Of a stretch of DNA of 64,000 bases, positions 54,434 to 62,402 are shown piece after piece. The position numbers and the translations under genes are program-made. Numbering within the stretch: the stretch's first letter is position 1; every line of letters begins with the position of its first letter. Under the pieces are notes generated by a model, which did not search any database, was not told the DNA's origin, and worked only from the letters and a program-made list of their open reading frames with translations. This stretch comes from Pirellula sp. (GTDB lineage Bacteria; Planctomycetota; Planctomycetia; Pirellulales; Lacipirellulaceae). The stretch lies in contig PNKX01000001.1 in assembly GCA_013822725.1 (NCBI GenBank), forward strand, positions 268,118-332,117, read 5' to 3'.

Positions 54434-55605
54434 GCGGCAATCCTTGCAACGGCTTGGGGTCGATTCAGGCGACGAACAATCGGGGCGGTTAGACTCGGCA
54501 GGGCCGCCGCGGCGGCGAAGACGCGGCGCGCGTAGCGAGGTCGGCGGAGGGCGGCGGCCAAGAGACGGTTGACGTACTGGCCGCCGTAGACGTCGCGGCG
54601 GAGCGTGCGCTCCCAAGCGGCGGCGAATTCGGGACGCCACTCGCGGCAGGCCTTCAGGGCGAATGGCGCCACGGCGGCGGCCGCGGCGAGCCCCCAGGCC
54701 ATCCCTTCGCCGGTGATCGGTTCGGTGTAGCCGGCGGCGTCGCCAATCAGGACGATGCGGTGGCCAGCGGTGCGTGCGGGGCGTTGCGTGAGGGGACGCG
54801 TGCCGCGGATCGATGCCATTGAGAGCCCGTCGATCGCGGGCAGTTCGCAGCGCGCGATCGTATCGCTGATCCAACGGTCGAGGGCGCCGCGACGGGCGAC
54901 GGCCGCGTCGATGGCGGCGCCGATGCACAGCCGCCCGTCGGCGAGTCGGGCGACCCCGAGATAGCCGTCATCGGCAAGCGCCATGCTGAGGGTCGCAGGT
55001 TCGTAGCCGGAGCTCACCAGCGTTTCACTGGGAGTAACGCCGAGGCCGAGCCGCGAGTTCGCGGCGGTGACGCCGTCGAACTCGGCGAGCCGCTGCAGCG
55101 AAGGGCGGCCAAGGCCGTCGGCGACGACGACGAGTTCAGTTGTAATTTCTTTGAGAGTTCCATCCGCCTGGGTGAGTGAGACGGTCCGCGTCGCTGGTTC
55201 GCGCACAGTGGTCCCCGCGGCGAGCGGCTCGACGCTCGCTTTCACGCCGGCGAAGAATTGGGCGCCCGCCCGCACCGCAGCCGCGGCGAGCGCGGCGTCG
55301 AACGTCGCGCGATTGACGATGGCGCCGACTTGCCCATTGATGGCGACTTGCCGAGCGTCGCGATGGAACACGATCTGCCGCAACGGCGTCGCGAGCTCGT
55401 CGCGAAGCGCGTCGCCGAGTCCGCACTGCTGCAGCACCGAGAGGCCGCGTTCGTTGAGGCAGCCGCCGCAGACTTTGTAGCGAGGGCCGACGGTGCGCTC
55501 GATGAGCGCGACCCGCAGTCCGGCGCGAGCCAATTGGTAGGCTGCGACCGAGCCGGACGGCCCGGCGCCGATGACGACGACATTCCAGTGCACGGGTGCG
55601 TTCAT
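54430..55605 (-). CDS. FAD-dependent oxidoreductase (geranylgeranyl-reductase/hydroxylase type)
   Basis: 391 residues; starts with ATGA overlapping the methyltransferase stop and ends in an ATGA overlap with the polyketide synthase. FAD motifs: VVVIGAGPSGSVAAYQLARA at about 9-28, DGLGRPS, and HRIVLIGDAAGYTEPITGEG at about 287-306. CGGCLNERGL near 47-56 is typical of this branch. Related enzymes in type III polyketide operons, such as the SrsC flavoprotein, hydroxylate or oxidise the aromatic product. That role here is inference from context. Confidence 0.9.
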   Translation of the reverse strand: MNAPVHWNVVVIGAGPSGSVAAYQLARAGLRVALIERTVGPRYKVCGGCLNERGLSVLQQCGLGDALRDELATPLRQIVFHRDARQVAINGQVGAIVNRATFDAALAAAAVRAGAQFFAGVKASVEPLAAGTTVREPATRTVSLTQADGTLKEITTELVVVADGLGRPSLQRLAEFDGVTAANSRLGLGVTPSETLVSSGYEPATLSMALADDGYLGVARLADGRLCIGAAIDAAVARRGALDRWISDTIARCELPAIDGLSMASIRGTRPLTQRPARTAGHRIVLIGDAAGYTEPITGEGMAWGLAAAAAVAPFALKACREWRPEFAAAWERTLRRDVYGGQYVNRLLAAALRRPRYARRVFAAAAALPSLTAPIVRRLNRPQAVARIAA

Positions 55606-56366
55606 CGCACGAACTCCCGGACGGCGGCGTCGTTTTTCCAGATCAGCGTGAATCGCTCCGGCCAGCGTCGCTGGACGGTAGCTCCCTGAAGTCCCGCGGC
55701 ATGCGCCAGTTGCAGCGCTTCGGCGGCGGTGAGAGCGCTCCGCACCGATGCGGGGCCATCAAAGTGGACCACGGGCGAGCGGGTCAGTACTTGGCAACCC
55801 CATCGCGCGAGCCAGTAGCCGAGGGCCGAACGGCAAAGGTCGTCCATCACGATCGCATGCCGCGCGACGCCGCGGAGGCGGCGGAGCAGGTCGACCGCTT
55901 CCGTCTCGTCGAGATGGTGCAAGAAAAGCGAGCTGACGACGGCGTCGTAGGGGCCATGCAGATCGTCGGCGAGGACGTCGGCTTGGAAGAACCGGACATG
56001 CTGTAGTCCCGCGCGGCGGGCGAGTTCGCGGGCGGCTTCGACGGCGACTGCGGTTTGATCGCAGCCGAAGAGTTCGACGTTCAAACCGGAGCGTCGTGCG
56101 CGTTGCGCGACGCCGAGGGTGACGTCGGCGTTGCCGCAGCCGACGTCGAGGATGCGAAGTCGAGTGAGCCGGCGCTCGCGAGCAATCTGGTGGAGCCGTC
56201 GCCAGAGGTGGCCCGCGGTGAGGCTAAACGCATTGATCCGCGCGATGCCGCGGAGCGCGTGGTCGAGGGCCGCGGGGTCGATCCCCGGTTCGTCCATGAG
56301 TTCCGGCACGCGTTGTCGATTGCCGATGGCAGGGCCACTCGTCGCGGCCATCGCGGTGCACAACAT
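55602..56366 (-). CDS. Class I SAM-dependent methyltransferase
   Basis: 254 residues. The start at 56366 is kept although an ATG at 56351 is possible. SAM-binding motif I LRILDVGCGNADVT at about 70-83, acidic ELFGCDQ at the end of strand 2 and YDAVVSSLFLHHLDETE as motif IV. First gene of a three-gene chain (methyltransferase, FAD enzyme, polyketide synthase) joined by four-base overlaps. It probably methylates a polyketide-derived lipid or quinone; the acceptor is unknown. Confidence 0.9.
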   Translation of the reverse strand: MLCTAMAATSGPAIGNRQRVPELMDEPGIDPAALDHALRGIARINAFSLTAGHLWRRLHQIARERRLTRLRILDVGCGNADVTLGVAQRARRSGLNVELFGCDQTAVAVEAARELARRAGLQHVRFFQADVLADDLHGPYDAVVSSLFLHHLDETEAVDLLRRLRGVARHAIVMDDLCRSALGYWLARWGCQVLTRSPVVHFDGPASVRSALTAAEALQLAHAAGLQGATVQRRWPERFTLIWKNDAAVREFVR

Positions 56367-56654
56367 TTCGGTCGCCGAATCCTTTCAGCTTCACGTCGCG
56401 GCAGCGGACTGCGCGGCGCTTGTCGCCTCTTCGTGAAGCGACGTCGTCCGTGATTGATGATGTGGTTATCCGTAACTCAGGCGGCGAGCTTGGTTGAAGT
56501 TCGCAAGTTGCTCTCGACGCTCGGCGACGCAGCGATCTATACCATATCGTCGTCGAGCGAGGGGCCTATGGTGCGACGAGTAAGGCCTGCGTGTCAATCG
56601 CATCAACCACGTTCGCGCGAACGTTTACGACATCGAAAGGAAACGAGGTCGACA

Positions 56655-57356
56655 ATGGACGGATCTGCAACAAAGTGTGCTGAATCGACGCACATTCGCG
56701 AGATTTTCAGCGTGATGATAATGTGTCTCAGTGTCATCGTCGCGACGTCCGCTGACGCGGCTGACGTTCCTGCAAAGCCGCTGGCTCCTGGCGACGTACA
56801 TGTGGCGAATTCTCGCGTCTACATCCGCGTCGAGAAGACTGGACTCGGACACGTCCACGGCGTCGTCGGCATGCTCAGCTCCGGTCACATCACGCTCGAT
56901 GCTGATCAAAACGCGGGCCAGCTTGTGTTCGACGCGACCAGCTTTCTCGCCGACGTGGCGTACGCGAGGAAGTACCTCGGCGTCGAAGGTGAAACCGCCG
57001 CCCACACGCAGCGCGAAGTGACCGCCAACATGCTTGGCGCCGAGGTCCTCGACGTGAAGCAGTTCCCCACCGCCTCGTTCGACATCGTCTCGACGCGGAA
57101 AACGACGCAGCCGAGTCGCCAAGGATTTCCCGTATACGAGTTTGTCGGCGAGTTCACCCTGCATGGCGTCAAACGCCCGCTGCGGTTTCAGGCTGAGGTT
57201 GAAAACCGCGGCGAGTTCCTCCGCATCCGCGGGCAGTTCCCGTTACGCCAATCGGAGTATGGCATCAAACCGCTCCGCAAAGCGCTCGGCGCCGTCGGGG
57301 TGGCGGACGACTTAGCCGTTCATGGCGACATCATTGTCGTCAACGCGGCGAGGTAA
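56655..57356 (+). CDS. YceI-family lipid-binding protein
   Basis: 233 residues; GAGG six bases before the ATG at 56655. Signal region at about 17-40 (EIFSVMIMCLSVIVATSADA). The mature part is the YceI lipocalin-like barrel: ANSRVYIRVEKTGLGHVHGV, FDATSFLADVAYARKYLGVE and FVGEFTLHGVKRPLRF (the signature TLHGVxRP). YceI proteins bind polyisoprenoids or amides in the periplasm. It diverges from the methyltransferase/FAD/polyketide genes across 288 bp, suggesting it handles their lipid product (inference). Confidence 0.9.
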   Translation: MDGSATKCAESTHIREIFSVMIMCLSVIVATSADAADVPAKPLAPGDVHVANSRVYIRVEKTGLGHVHGVVGMLSSGHITLDADQNAGQLVFDATSFLADVAYARKYLGVEGETAAHTQREVTANMLGAEVLDVKQFPTASFDIVSTRKTTQPSRQGFPVYEFVGEFTLHGVKRPLRFQAEVENRGEFLRIRGQFPLRQSEYGIKPLRKALGAVGVADDLAVHGDIIVVNAAR

Positions 57357-57438
57357 TACTCAGCACCGCACCTACGCCTTCTGCTAATCACTCAATACGT
57401 CACCGAAGATGCGATTTCTACTTTTGCGGAGTTCCAGC

Positions 57439-58209
57439 ATGGATGCAGCTTGCTCTGATTCGACCGCGATCTGGCGTCGCGCCGTCGGTCTGATCGTCGG
57501 CGCGACGGCGCAATTGATGTTCGCCGTGACCGTTATATCGCTCTATCGGTTCCTTTCGGACACAGCCGCCAAATTTGCCGCGCCATCCTCATTTGCAACG
57601 ATGCTGCTGAGCGACGTTGGCCTCGCGCTCCTGTTCGCCGTGCCGCACAGTCTGCTGCGCTTCCCCAAGGTGCAGTCGGCGATCTGCCGCGTGATTGGTC
57701 GAGAGTTCTTCGGCGTCTTCTACTGCATCGTCACCTGCGTTTCGTTGTGGATCGTGTTCTGGGGTTGGCAGGGAAGCGAGCGCGTCGTGTGGGAACTGCA
57801 CGGTTGGTCGCGCACGGTCGTCGTCATCGCGTTCCATCTCTCGTGGCTGGCGCTCGGCTACAGCTTGCTCCTCACCGGCCTGGGCTACCAGACGGGCTTC
57901 ACGGAATGGAGTCACTGGGCCCGCCGACTGCCGCTGCCACGTCGTCGCTTTGCTCCGACGGGCGCCTATAGCTGGCTACGGCATCCGGTGTATCTCAGTT
58001 TCGCCGGGCTGATCTGGTTCACGCCGCGGATGACGCTCGATCATGCTCTCCTCACGGCGGTGTGGTCCGCCTACCTCGCTATCGGCAGCTACTTGAAGGA
58101 CGAACGCCTAGCTCACTACATGGGGGACGAATATCGACGATATCAGGAGCAGGTTCCAGGCTACCCGCTCGTGCCATCGGGGCCGCTTGGTCGCCGCAAG
58201 CTTGGTTAA
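57439..58209 (+). CDS. Isoprenylcysteine-carboxyl-methyltransferase-like (ICMT/NnrU) membrane protein
   Basis: 256 residues from the ATG at 57439, which has GGAG upstream; an ATG at 57409 would add ten. Five or six membrane helices. The C-terminal catalytic half matches the family: APTGAYSWLRHPVYLSFAGL, then GSYLKDERLAHYMGDEYRRY and QVPGYPL. In Bacillus an ICMT-type enzyme (BpsB) methylates the pyrone made by the type III synthase BpsA, so its position beside such a cluster is suggestive. 82 bp after YceI on the same strand. Confidence 0.85.
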   Translation: MDAACSDSTAIWRRAVGLIVGATAQLMFAVTVISLYRFLSDTAAKFAAPSSFATMLLSDVGLALLFAVPHSLLRFPKVQSAICRVIGREFFGVFYCIVTCVSLWIVFWGWQGSERVVWELHGWSRTVVVIAFHLSWLALGYSLLLTGLGYQTGFTEWSHWARRLPLPRRRFAPTGAYSWLRHPVYLSFAGLIWFTPRMTLDHALLTAVWSAYLAIGSYLKDERLAHYMGDEYRRYQEQVPGYPLVPSGPLGRRKLG

Positions 58210-58236
58210 GGAAGATCGCATGAACCAATTCGTCTC

Positions 58237-59055
58237 TCAAATCGCCGTCAGGCGATCGTCGACGTGGCCGGTCGCGTCGCCCAACTCGCTCCGCAGCTGG
58301 GCCACCTCGCGCCGCAGTTGTTGCTCCACCAAGAATGCATCGCCGCTGTGGAGCATGAAGTTCGCCCCGTGCCGTGCCCACGCCGCCTCCTGCGCCATGT
58401 CGCCGTACACCATGTGGACGCCGGCCGCGACGCCCGCGGCGCGCGACTTGGCGATGATCTCGCGCACCGCCGTCTCGAAGCGCGGATGGCCGTACTCCTC
58501 AGGCAGGCCGAGGCTGCATGACAGGTCGTGCGGGCCGATCAGCACGACGTCGAGACCGGGGACGCGCAGGATCTCGTCGAGATTCTCCATCGCGGGGACG
58601 CTCTCGATGTTCACGACGCACAAGTTCTCGCCGTTGCGCTCCTCAACGTACGCGGCGAGCGCCGGCTCCATCGCGTCGCGCCCGGCGAGGATGGCGGCGC
58701 GCCGTTCTCCCTTGAGCGGCCCATACTTCACGGCGCCGACGAGTGTGCGGACTTGCTCCGCCGTTTCGACGTACGGCGCGCACACCCCGCGGGCGCCAGC
58801 GTCGAGCATCTTCCCCGCTTCCACCGGACAGAGCGTTGGGATCCGCACGATCGGCGTCAGCCCCAGCGCGGCGTACGCGCGGCACATCCACGAGACAGTC
58901 TCGCGGTCGAGCGCGATATGCTCGGTATCGATGAAGACGAAGTCGATGCCGGTCCGCTTCAGCAGCGGCGGCCAGAAGGGAGAGCTCGACACAACCATCG
59001 TCCCGTAGACGCGACGGCCGGCGTGGAGCGCTGCTTGGAGGGTATCGCTCATCAT
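58237..59055 (-). CDS. HpcH/HpaI-type class II aldolase
   Basis: 272 residues from the ATG at 59055 (or 59052). An upstream frame to 59112 encodes TDPLAEPGAA from a REP-like element and is rejected. TIM barrel with VFIDTEHIALDRETV near 38-52, IVRIPT, VVNIESVPAMENLDEIL (metal-binding Glu) and VVLIGPHDLSCSLGLP (metal-binding Asp). The family cleaves 4-hydroxy-2-oxo acids to pyruvate and an aldehyde. LHSGDAFLVEQQLRREVAQL forms the terminal helix. Stands convergent to the ICMT-like gene. Confidence 0.92.
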   Translation of the reverse strand: MMSDTLQAALHAGRRVYGTMVVSSSPFWPPLLKRTGIDFVFIDTEHIALDRETVSWMCRAYAALGLTPIVRIPTLCPVEAGKMLDAGARGVCAPYVETAEQVRTLVGAVKYGPLKGERRAAILAGRDAMEPALAAYVEERNGENLCVVNIESVPAMENLDEILRVPGLDVVLIGPHDLSCSLGLPEEYGHPRFETAVREIIAKSRAAGVAAGVHMVYGDMAQEAAWARHGANFMLHSGDAFLVEQQLRREVAQLRSELGDATGHVDDRLTAI

Positions 59056-59078
59056 GCTCGTTTGTGGGTTTGCAATTG

Positions 59079-59165
59079 CAGCCCCTGGCTCCGCCAGGGG
59101 GTCGGTCACCATGCCGGTTGGCGATGTCCTGCGTTACGCTACCCCCCGGCGGAGCCGGGGGCTAC
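59079..59165. repeat. Composite REP-like element, copy 4
   Basis: CCCCTGGCTCCGCCAGGGGG, TCGGTCACCATGCCGG, core with GGCGATGTCCTGCGTTACGC, then CCCCCGGCGGAGCCGGGGGC and TACAGG. Nearly identical to copies 1 and 2. It lies between the glycosidase-like and aldolase genes. Confidence 0.85.
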
Positions 59166-59177
59166 AGGCGCCACGCA

Positions 59178-61649
59178 CTAAGGTTCATCAACGCGTAACA
59201 GCCAAACTTCGGCGATCTGGCATCCCCGTCCGGGGCCGCCGCGATCAGGGTTCGATTGCCACTGGAGCGTCAGTTCGCCATTGGCCGTCGCTGCAGGCGG
59301 AACGTCGAACTCCACCGGCGATACCGGCTGCGGCTTCGGACGGAAAGGGTGAATTTCGATCTCTTCGCCCTGGTCGTCAATCGCCGCCAGTTTTACCTCC
59401 AGATCAAACGACTCGCCGGCGTAAACGACCCGCACCTTGTAACGGGCGTGCGGGTCGAGGTTGTCGTAGTGCATCGTCACCGGCGTCTGATAGAGCCCGT
59501 CGACGTGCGTGCACCACGACCGGCGCCAGTTGAGATCGGAACGAAAGCCAACCGTCGGGTGTTCGAGAAACCCTGGATCAACCGAGTAAGAATCGTCGCG
59601 CAAAAGATGCGGCTGCGCGACCGGATTCCCCAGATCGTCGTAGAATCCGCCTGGCCCAGGATCGGTCCAATAGAGAATCTCCGCCACAGCTCGTCGCTTC
59701 GCATTTTCATCCTCCAGTTCGCGAATCTCTGCAAACCGTCGCTTCAGCCAAACGCGATTGTTCAGCGGCACGTCGAGCTCATCCAGGTTCGCGCCGCGAT
59801 TGACGTCGATCGCGCCGTACTTCTCGACCGAGAGCTGCATGTGGATGCTCTGAAACAGCGCCTCGGCCAGCTCCTTCACCCGCGCGGCGACAGCATCGTG
59901 CGCTGCAGGCGCCTCAGCCCGATCGAGGATCGCTTCCGCCTTCTCAAGCGCCGCACTCGAACCAAGATCATCGGCCTGCGCGAGCACCTCCATCGCCGCC
60001 GCCACTTGCGCCGTCTCCTCAATCAGCCGCGCCCGCTGGTAGGCGTCGTAGTGTGCCCGGTAGAGCGCCTGCTGGAATCGCCAGTTCTGCCGCAGCGCCG
60101 GCGACGCCGCTTGCTCCAGCTGTTGGAACTGCTGCAGCGTCGTCATCACTTCGATGTTCGTCAGCAGCGGCCCGCGCCAGTTCCGCTCCAAGGCGAGCAA
60201 TCCTTGCGCGAAGTCTTCTCCCTGCGCGCCGCCGATGAAGTACCGGCCGTAGTCGCGCAGCGTCTCGATCGGCTGCGCCGCCGGATCCCAACCGAGCTGG
60301 CTCCAGATCATCTTGTTGACGTCGTCGTTGCAACCCTCGGAGTAGGTGACGACGCCCACGGTATGGTCGCGATACTGCTGGAAGATCGTCGTCTCGTCGA
60401 GCGGCCGCGGGTTGATGATCTCGCGCCCCTCGGTCATTGCGTACGCGACGTCCCAATCGGGCACGGGGTACTCGCACCGCATGCTGTGCGTGATGTCGGG
60501 ATACCCGCGAATCGCCAAGCTACTTGGCAACAACTCCCGCAGCTGCGCCACGCTTACCCGCGTTTGCGGACCATGAATGACGCCCGTCAGCCACGTCGGC
60601 TCGGTCTTCAGGAACGCGATCAACTCGTCGAACTGAGGTTGCGTCAGCCCCTGCAACGAAACCCACACTTCGGCGCCGGGGTGCAGTTCCTCCAATTGCC
60701 CTGCTTGCCGCTCCAGCAGCACGATCAGCTGCTCCGGCGGCGCTTCGCCCGGATCGCCGAACGGCAAGAAAATCGCATCAACGCGCGGCAGCTTCGCGAG
60801 GACGCCGTGCCACTCCGCCAGTCCCGCCTTGATCTCCTCCTCCGTCGCATAACTCGTATCCATTGCCGGATACCAGATCGACACGTCGAGCCCGTAGTCG
60901 GCCGCCAGGTGCGACATGCCGACCATCATCTCGAGCGGCGGTCGCGGGAAGTGCGGGCTATCCGCGTCGTCGTCCGAGCGCGGCGGGATCAACTCAATCG
61001 TGTTGCAACCGAACACCGCCAGGTCGCGAATGTATTGCTCCCACTGCGGCAGGTCCCAGCCGTCGTAGGAGTTCGTCTTCGGCCGGTAGCCGAGTTGGTG
61101 CCCGCGGATCGGCATCGCCGGAGCCGAGGTCACGTCGAGCGCCGCCCGCAGGGCCACGCGATCGCGCGACATCTCCAGCGACCGCAACAACTTCCCGACG
61201 CCGAACAAGACGCCGCGCTCGTCGTTGCCGATGACGAACACCGCCGGCGGCTTTCCGTCGGCGATCCTAGTTTCAATGGTAAAGCCTTCGGCGGGGAGCG
61301 ACTGGCGCGCCGCCAGCTTCGCCGCAGTGTCCGAGTGGTCCGCCAGCGCACTTGCCGGGCCGACCGCAATGACCGGCGTCTCCCCGCCTTCCGGCCAATC
61401 GCGCACGACTTCGAGACGTCGCCGCGTTCGCGCTGCAATCTCCTCGACCAGCAGGTTGAGCGCCTTCGCCTCGGGGCCGCTGAGCCCAGCGGGAGCGACG
61501 ACCGTCGCGCTACTCAGGTCGATCTCGTCGGCGCAAGCCGCGGCGCTGCAGGAACTCCAAAACGAGGCGAGCGCCAACAGCGGAACGCACCACGACGCGA
61601 CGCGTCCGGTTCGCCGCTGACCAAACCTGCTCGTTGCACCTGCGATCAT
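59178..61649 (-). CDS. Secreted glycoside-hydrolase-like protein (alpha-glucuronidase/hexosaminidase N-domain)
   Basis: 823 residues; GAGG seven bases before the ATG at 61649. Signal region about 1-40. Residues 45-170 look like the alpha/beta domain found at the front of GH20, GH67 and GH84 enzymes (NLLVEEIAARTRRRLEVV, FVIGNDERGVLFGVGKLLRS). A barrel-like region follows (MPIRGHQLGYRPKTNSYDGW, WEQYIRDLAVFGCNTIELIP, FLPFGDPGEAPPEQL), then a helical domain (about 500-640) and a C-terminal beta-sandwich (YKVRVVYAGESFDLEVKLAA). Likely acts on a polysaccharide; family assignment and catalytic acids remain open. The long antisense frame is a shadow. Confidence 0.82.
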   Translation of the reverse strand: MIAGATSRFGQRRTGRVASWCVPLLALASFWSSCSAAACADEIDLSSATVVAPAGLSGPEAKALNLLVEEIAARTRRRLEVVRDWPEGGETPVIAVGPASALADHSDTAAKLAARQSLPAEGFTIETRIADGKPPAVFVIGNDERGVLFGVGKLLRSLEMSRDRVALRAALDVTSAPAMPIRGHQLGYRPKTNSYDGWDLPQWEQYIRDLAVFGCNTIELIPPRSDDDADSPHFPRPPLEMMVGMSHLAADYGLDVSIWYPAMDTSYATEEEIKAGLAEWHGVLAKLPRVDAIFLPFGDPGEAPPEQLIVLLERQAGQLEELHPGAEVWVSLQGLTQPQFDELIAFLKTEPTWLTGVIHGPQTRVSVAQLRELLPSSLAIRGYPDITHSMRCEYPVPDWDVAYAMTEGREIINPRPLDETTIFQQYRDHTVGVVTYSEGCNDDVNKMIWSQLGWDPAAQPIETLRDYGRYFIGGAQGEDFAQGLLALERNWRGPLLTNIEVMTTLQQFQQLEQAASPALRQNWRFQQALYRAHYDAYQRARLIEETAQVAAAMEVLAQADDLGSSAALEKAEAILDRAEAPAAHDAVAARVKELAEALFQSIHMQLSVEKYGAIDVNRGANLDELDVPLNNRVWLKRRFAEIRELEDENAKRRAVAEILYWTDPGPGGFYDDLGNPVAQPHLLRDDSYSVDPGFLEHPTVGFRSDLNWRRSWCTHVDGLYQTPVTMHYDNLDPHARYKVRVVYAGESFDLEVKLAAIDDQGEEIEIHPFRPKPQPVSPVEFDVPPAATANGELTLQWQSNPDRGGPGRGCQIAEVWLLRVDEP

Positions 61650-61754
61650 GTCGCCGCCTCGCATCGTTGAGAGAAGAGCCCCGAGTATAGTCGCGGCGCC
61701 GCGGCGCCGAAACCAGTCCCTTGTCGATGCATCGCGCCGACGCCGAGGCCGCCA

Positions 61755-62402
61755 TCACGCGCCGCGAAGCGTCGCACGGCGACGACGCCAGCCGCTCCGG
61801 AAGCAGCACGCCCCGCCGATGGCCAATAACGCCGCGGCCGACGGCTCGGGAACAGCCGCCACATGAAACGTCAGCGTGTAGTCGAACGTCGTGTCGATGT
61901 CTTGAATCAACAGCGTGTACGCGCCGCTGCCGAGCGGAATGTCAAACGGCGGCTCGTTCGCGTGTTCTTGAATCTTATAGAGCAGATCGACGTCTTCCAT
62001 CGAACGATCGATATGGGACCAACCCATCAAGAAATTGCCGCCGATGTCGAAGCCGAAGCCGTCGAGCCACGGCTTCCCCGCTTGCAACGCGAAGAAGGCG
62101 AGCGCGAACGGGTCGACGTTCTCGTAATTCGTGACCAGGATCGAATCGAGTCGCAACCCCGCCGGAACGGTGAACGCCACGAGATCGTAATCGTTGGTGC
62201 CGGCATTGAGGTTCGTCCCCGCCGTTCCCGTGAGCGGGTTGGCGCCGAGTTCCAAGGCCCACGGCGTCGGCGAGGCGGCGACGCCCGAGAGGTCGCCCTG
62301 AATCGACTCCGTATAAGCGGCGGCGTTAGCGACGGCGGCGGAGCAGCCGAGCGCGACGACGGCCAGCGCCAGTGCGCGGCCCCAGCAGGCGGATTGTCTC
62401 AT
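61755..62402 (-). CDS. PEP-CTERM protein, paralogue of 27549-28190
   Basis: 215 residues; AGGAACG just before the ATG at 62402. Signal peptide about 1-28, mature start AAYTESIQGDLSGVAASPTP. It matches the other paralogue almost throughout: DYDLVAFTVPAGLRLDSILV, KPWLDGFGFDIGG, LMGWSHI and a Tyr-Thr-Leu strand before the tail AVPEPSAAALLA, then WRRRR. An upstream frame to 62657 lacks a ribosome-binding site. Same predicted surface location and unknown role. Confidence 0.85.
   Translation of the reverse strand: MRQSACWGRALALAVVALGCSAAVANAAAYTESIQGDLSGVAASPTPWALELGANPLTGTAGTNLNAGTNDYDLVAFTVPAGLRLDSILVTNYENVDPFALAFFALQAGKPWLDGFGFDIGGNFLMGWSHIDRSMEDVDLLYKIQEHANEPPFDIPLGSGAYTLLIQDIDTTFDYTLTFHVAAVPEPSAAALLAIGGACCFRSGWRRRRATLRGA

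Noticed and set aside
53319..54449. 376-codon minus frame overlapping the polyketide synthase
   Set aside because: Out of frame with the synthase over most of its length and Arg/His-rich. Only its last 29 residues look like a real helix, and these are reported as a possible fusion remnant.
54434..54928. Extended start of the polyketide synthase
   Set aside because: The added 165 residues are an Arg/Pro-rich shadow of the FAD gene; the ATGA-coupled start at 54433 fits better.
59056..59112. Upstream start of the HpcH/HpaI aldolase
   Set aside because: The extra residues (TDPLAEPGAA) come from a REP-like element, and the same peptide appears wherever that repeat is translated.
59256..61670. 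804-codon plus-strand open frame
   Set aside because: Exactly antisense to the glycosidase-like gene; Arg/Leu/Val/His-rich translation typical of a GC-rich shadow, with no signal peptide or motif.
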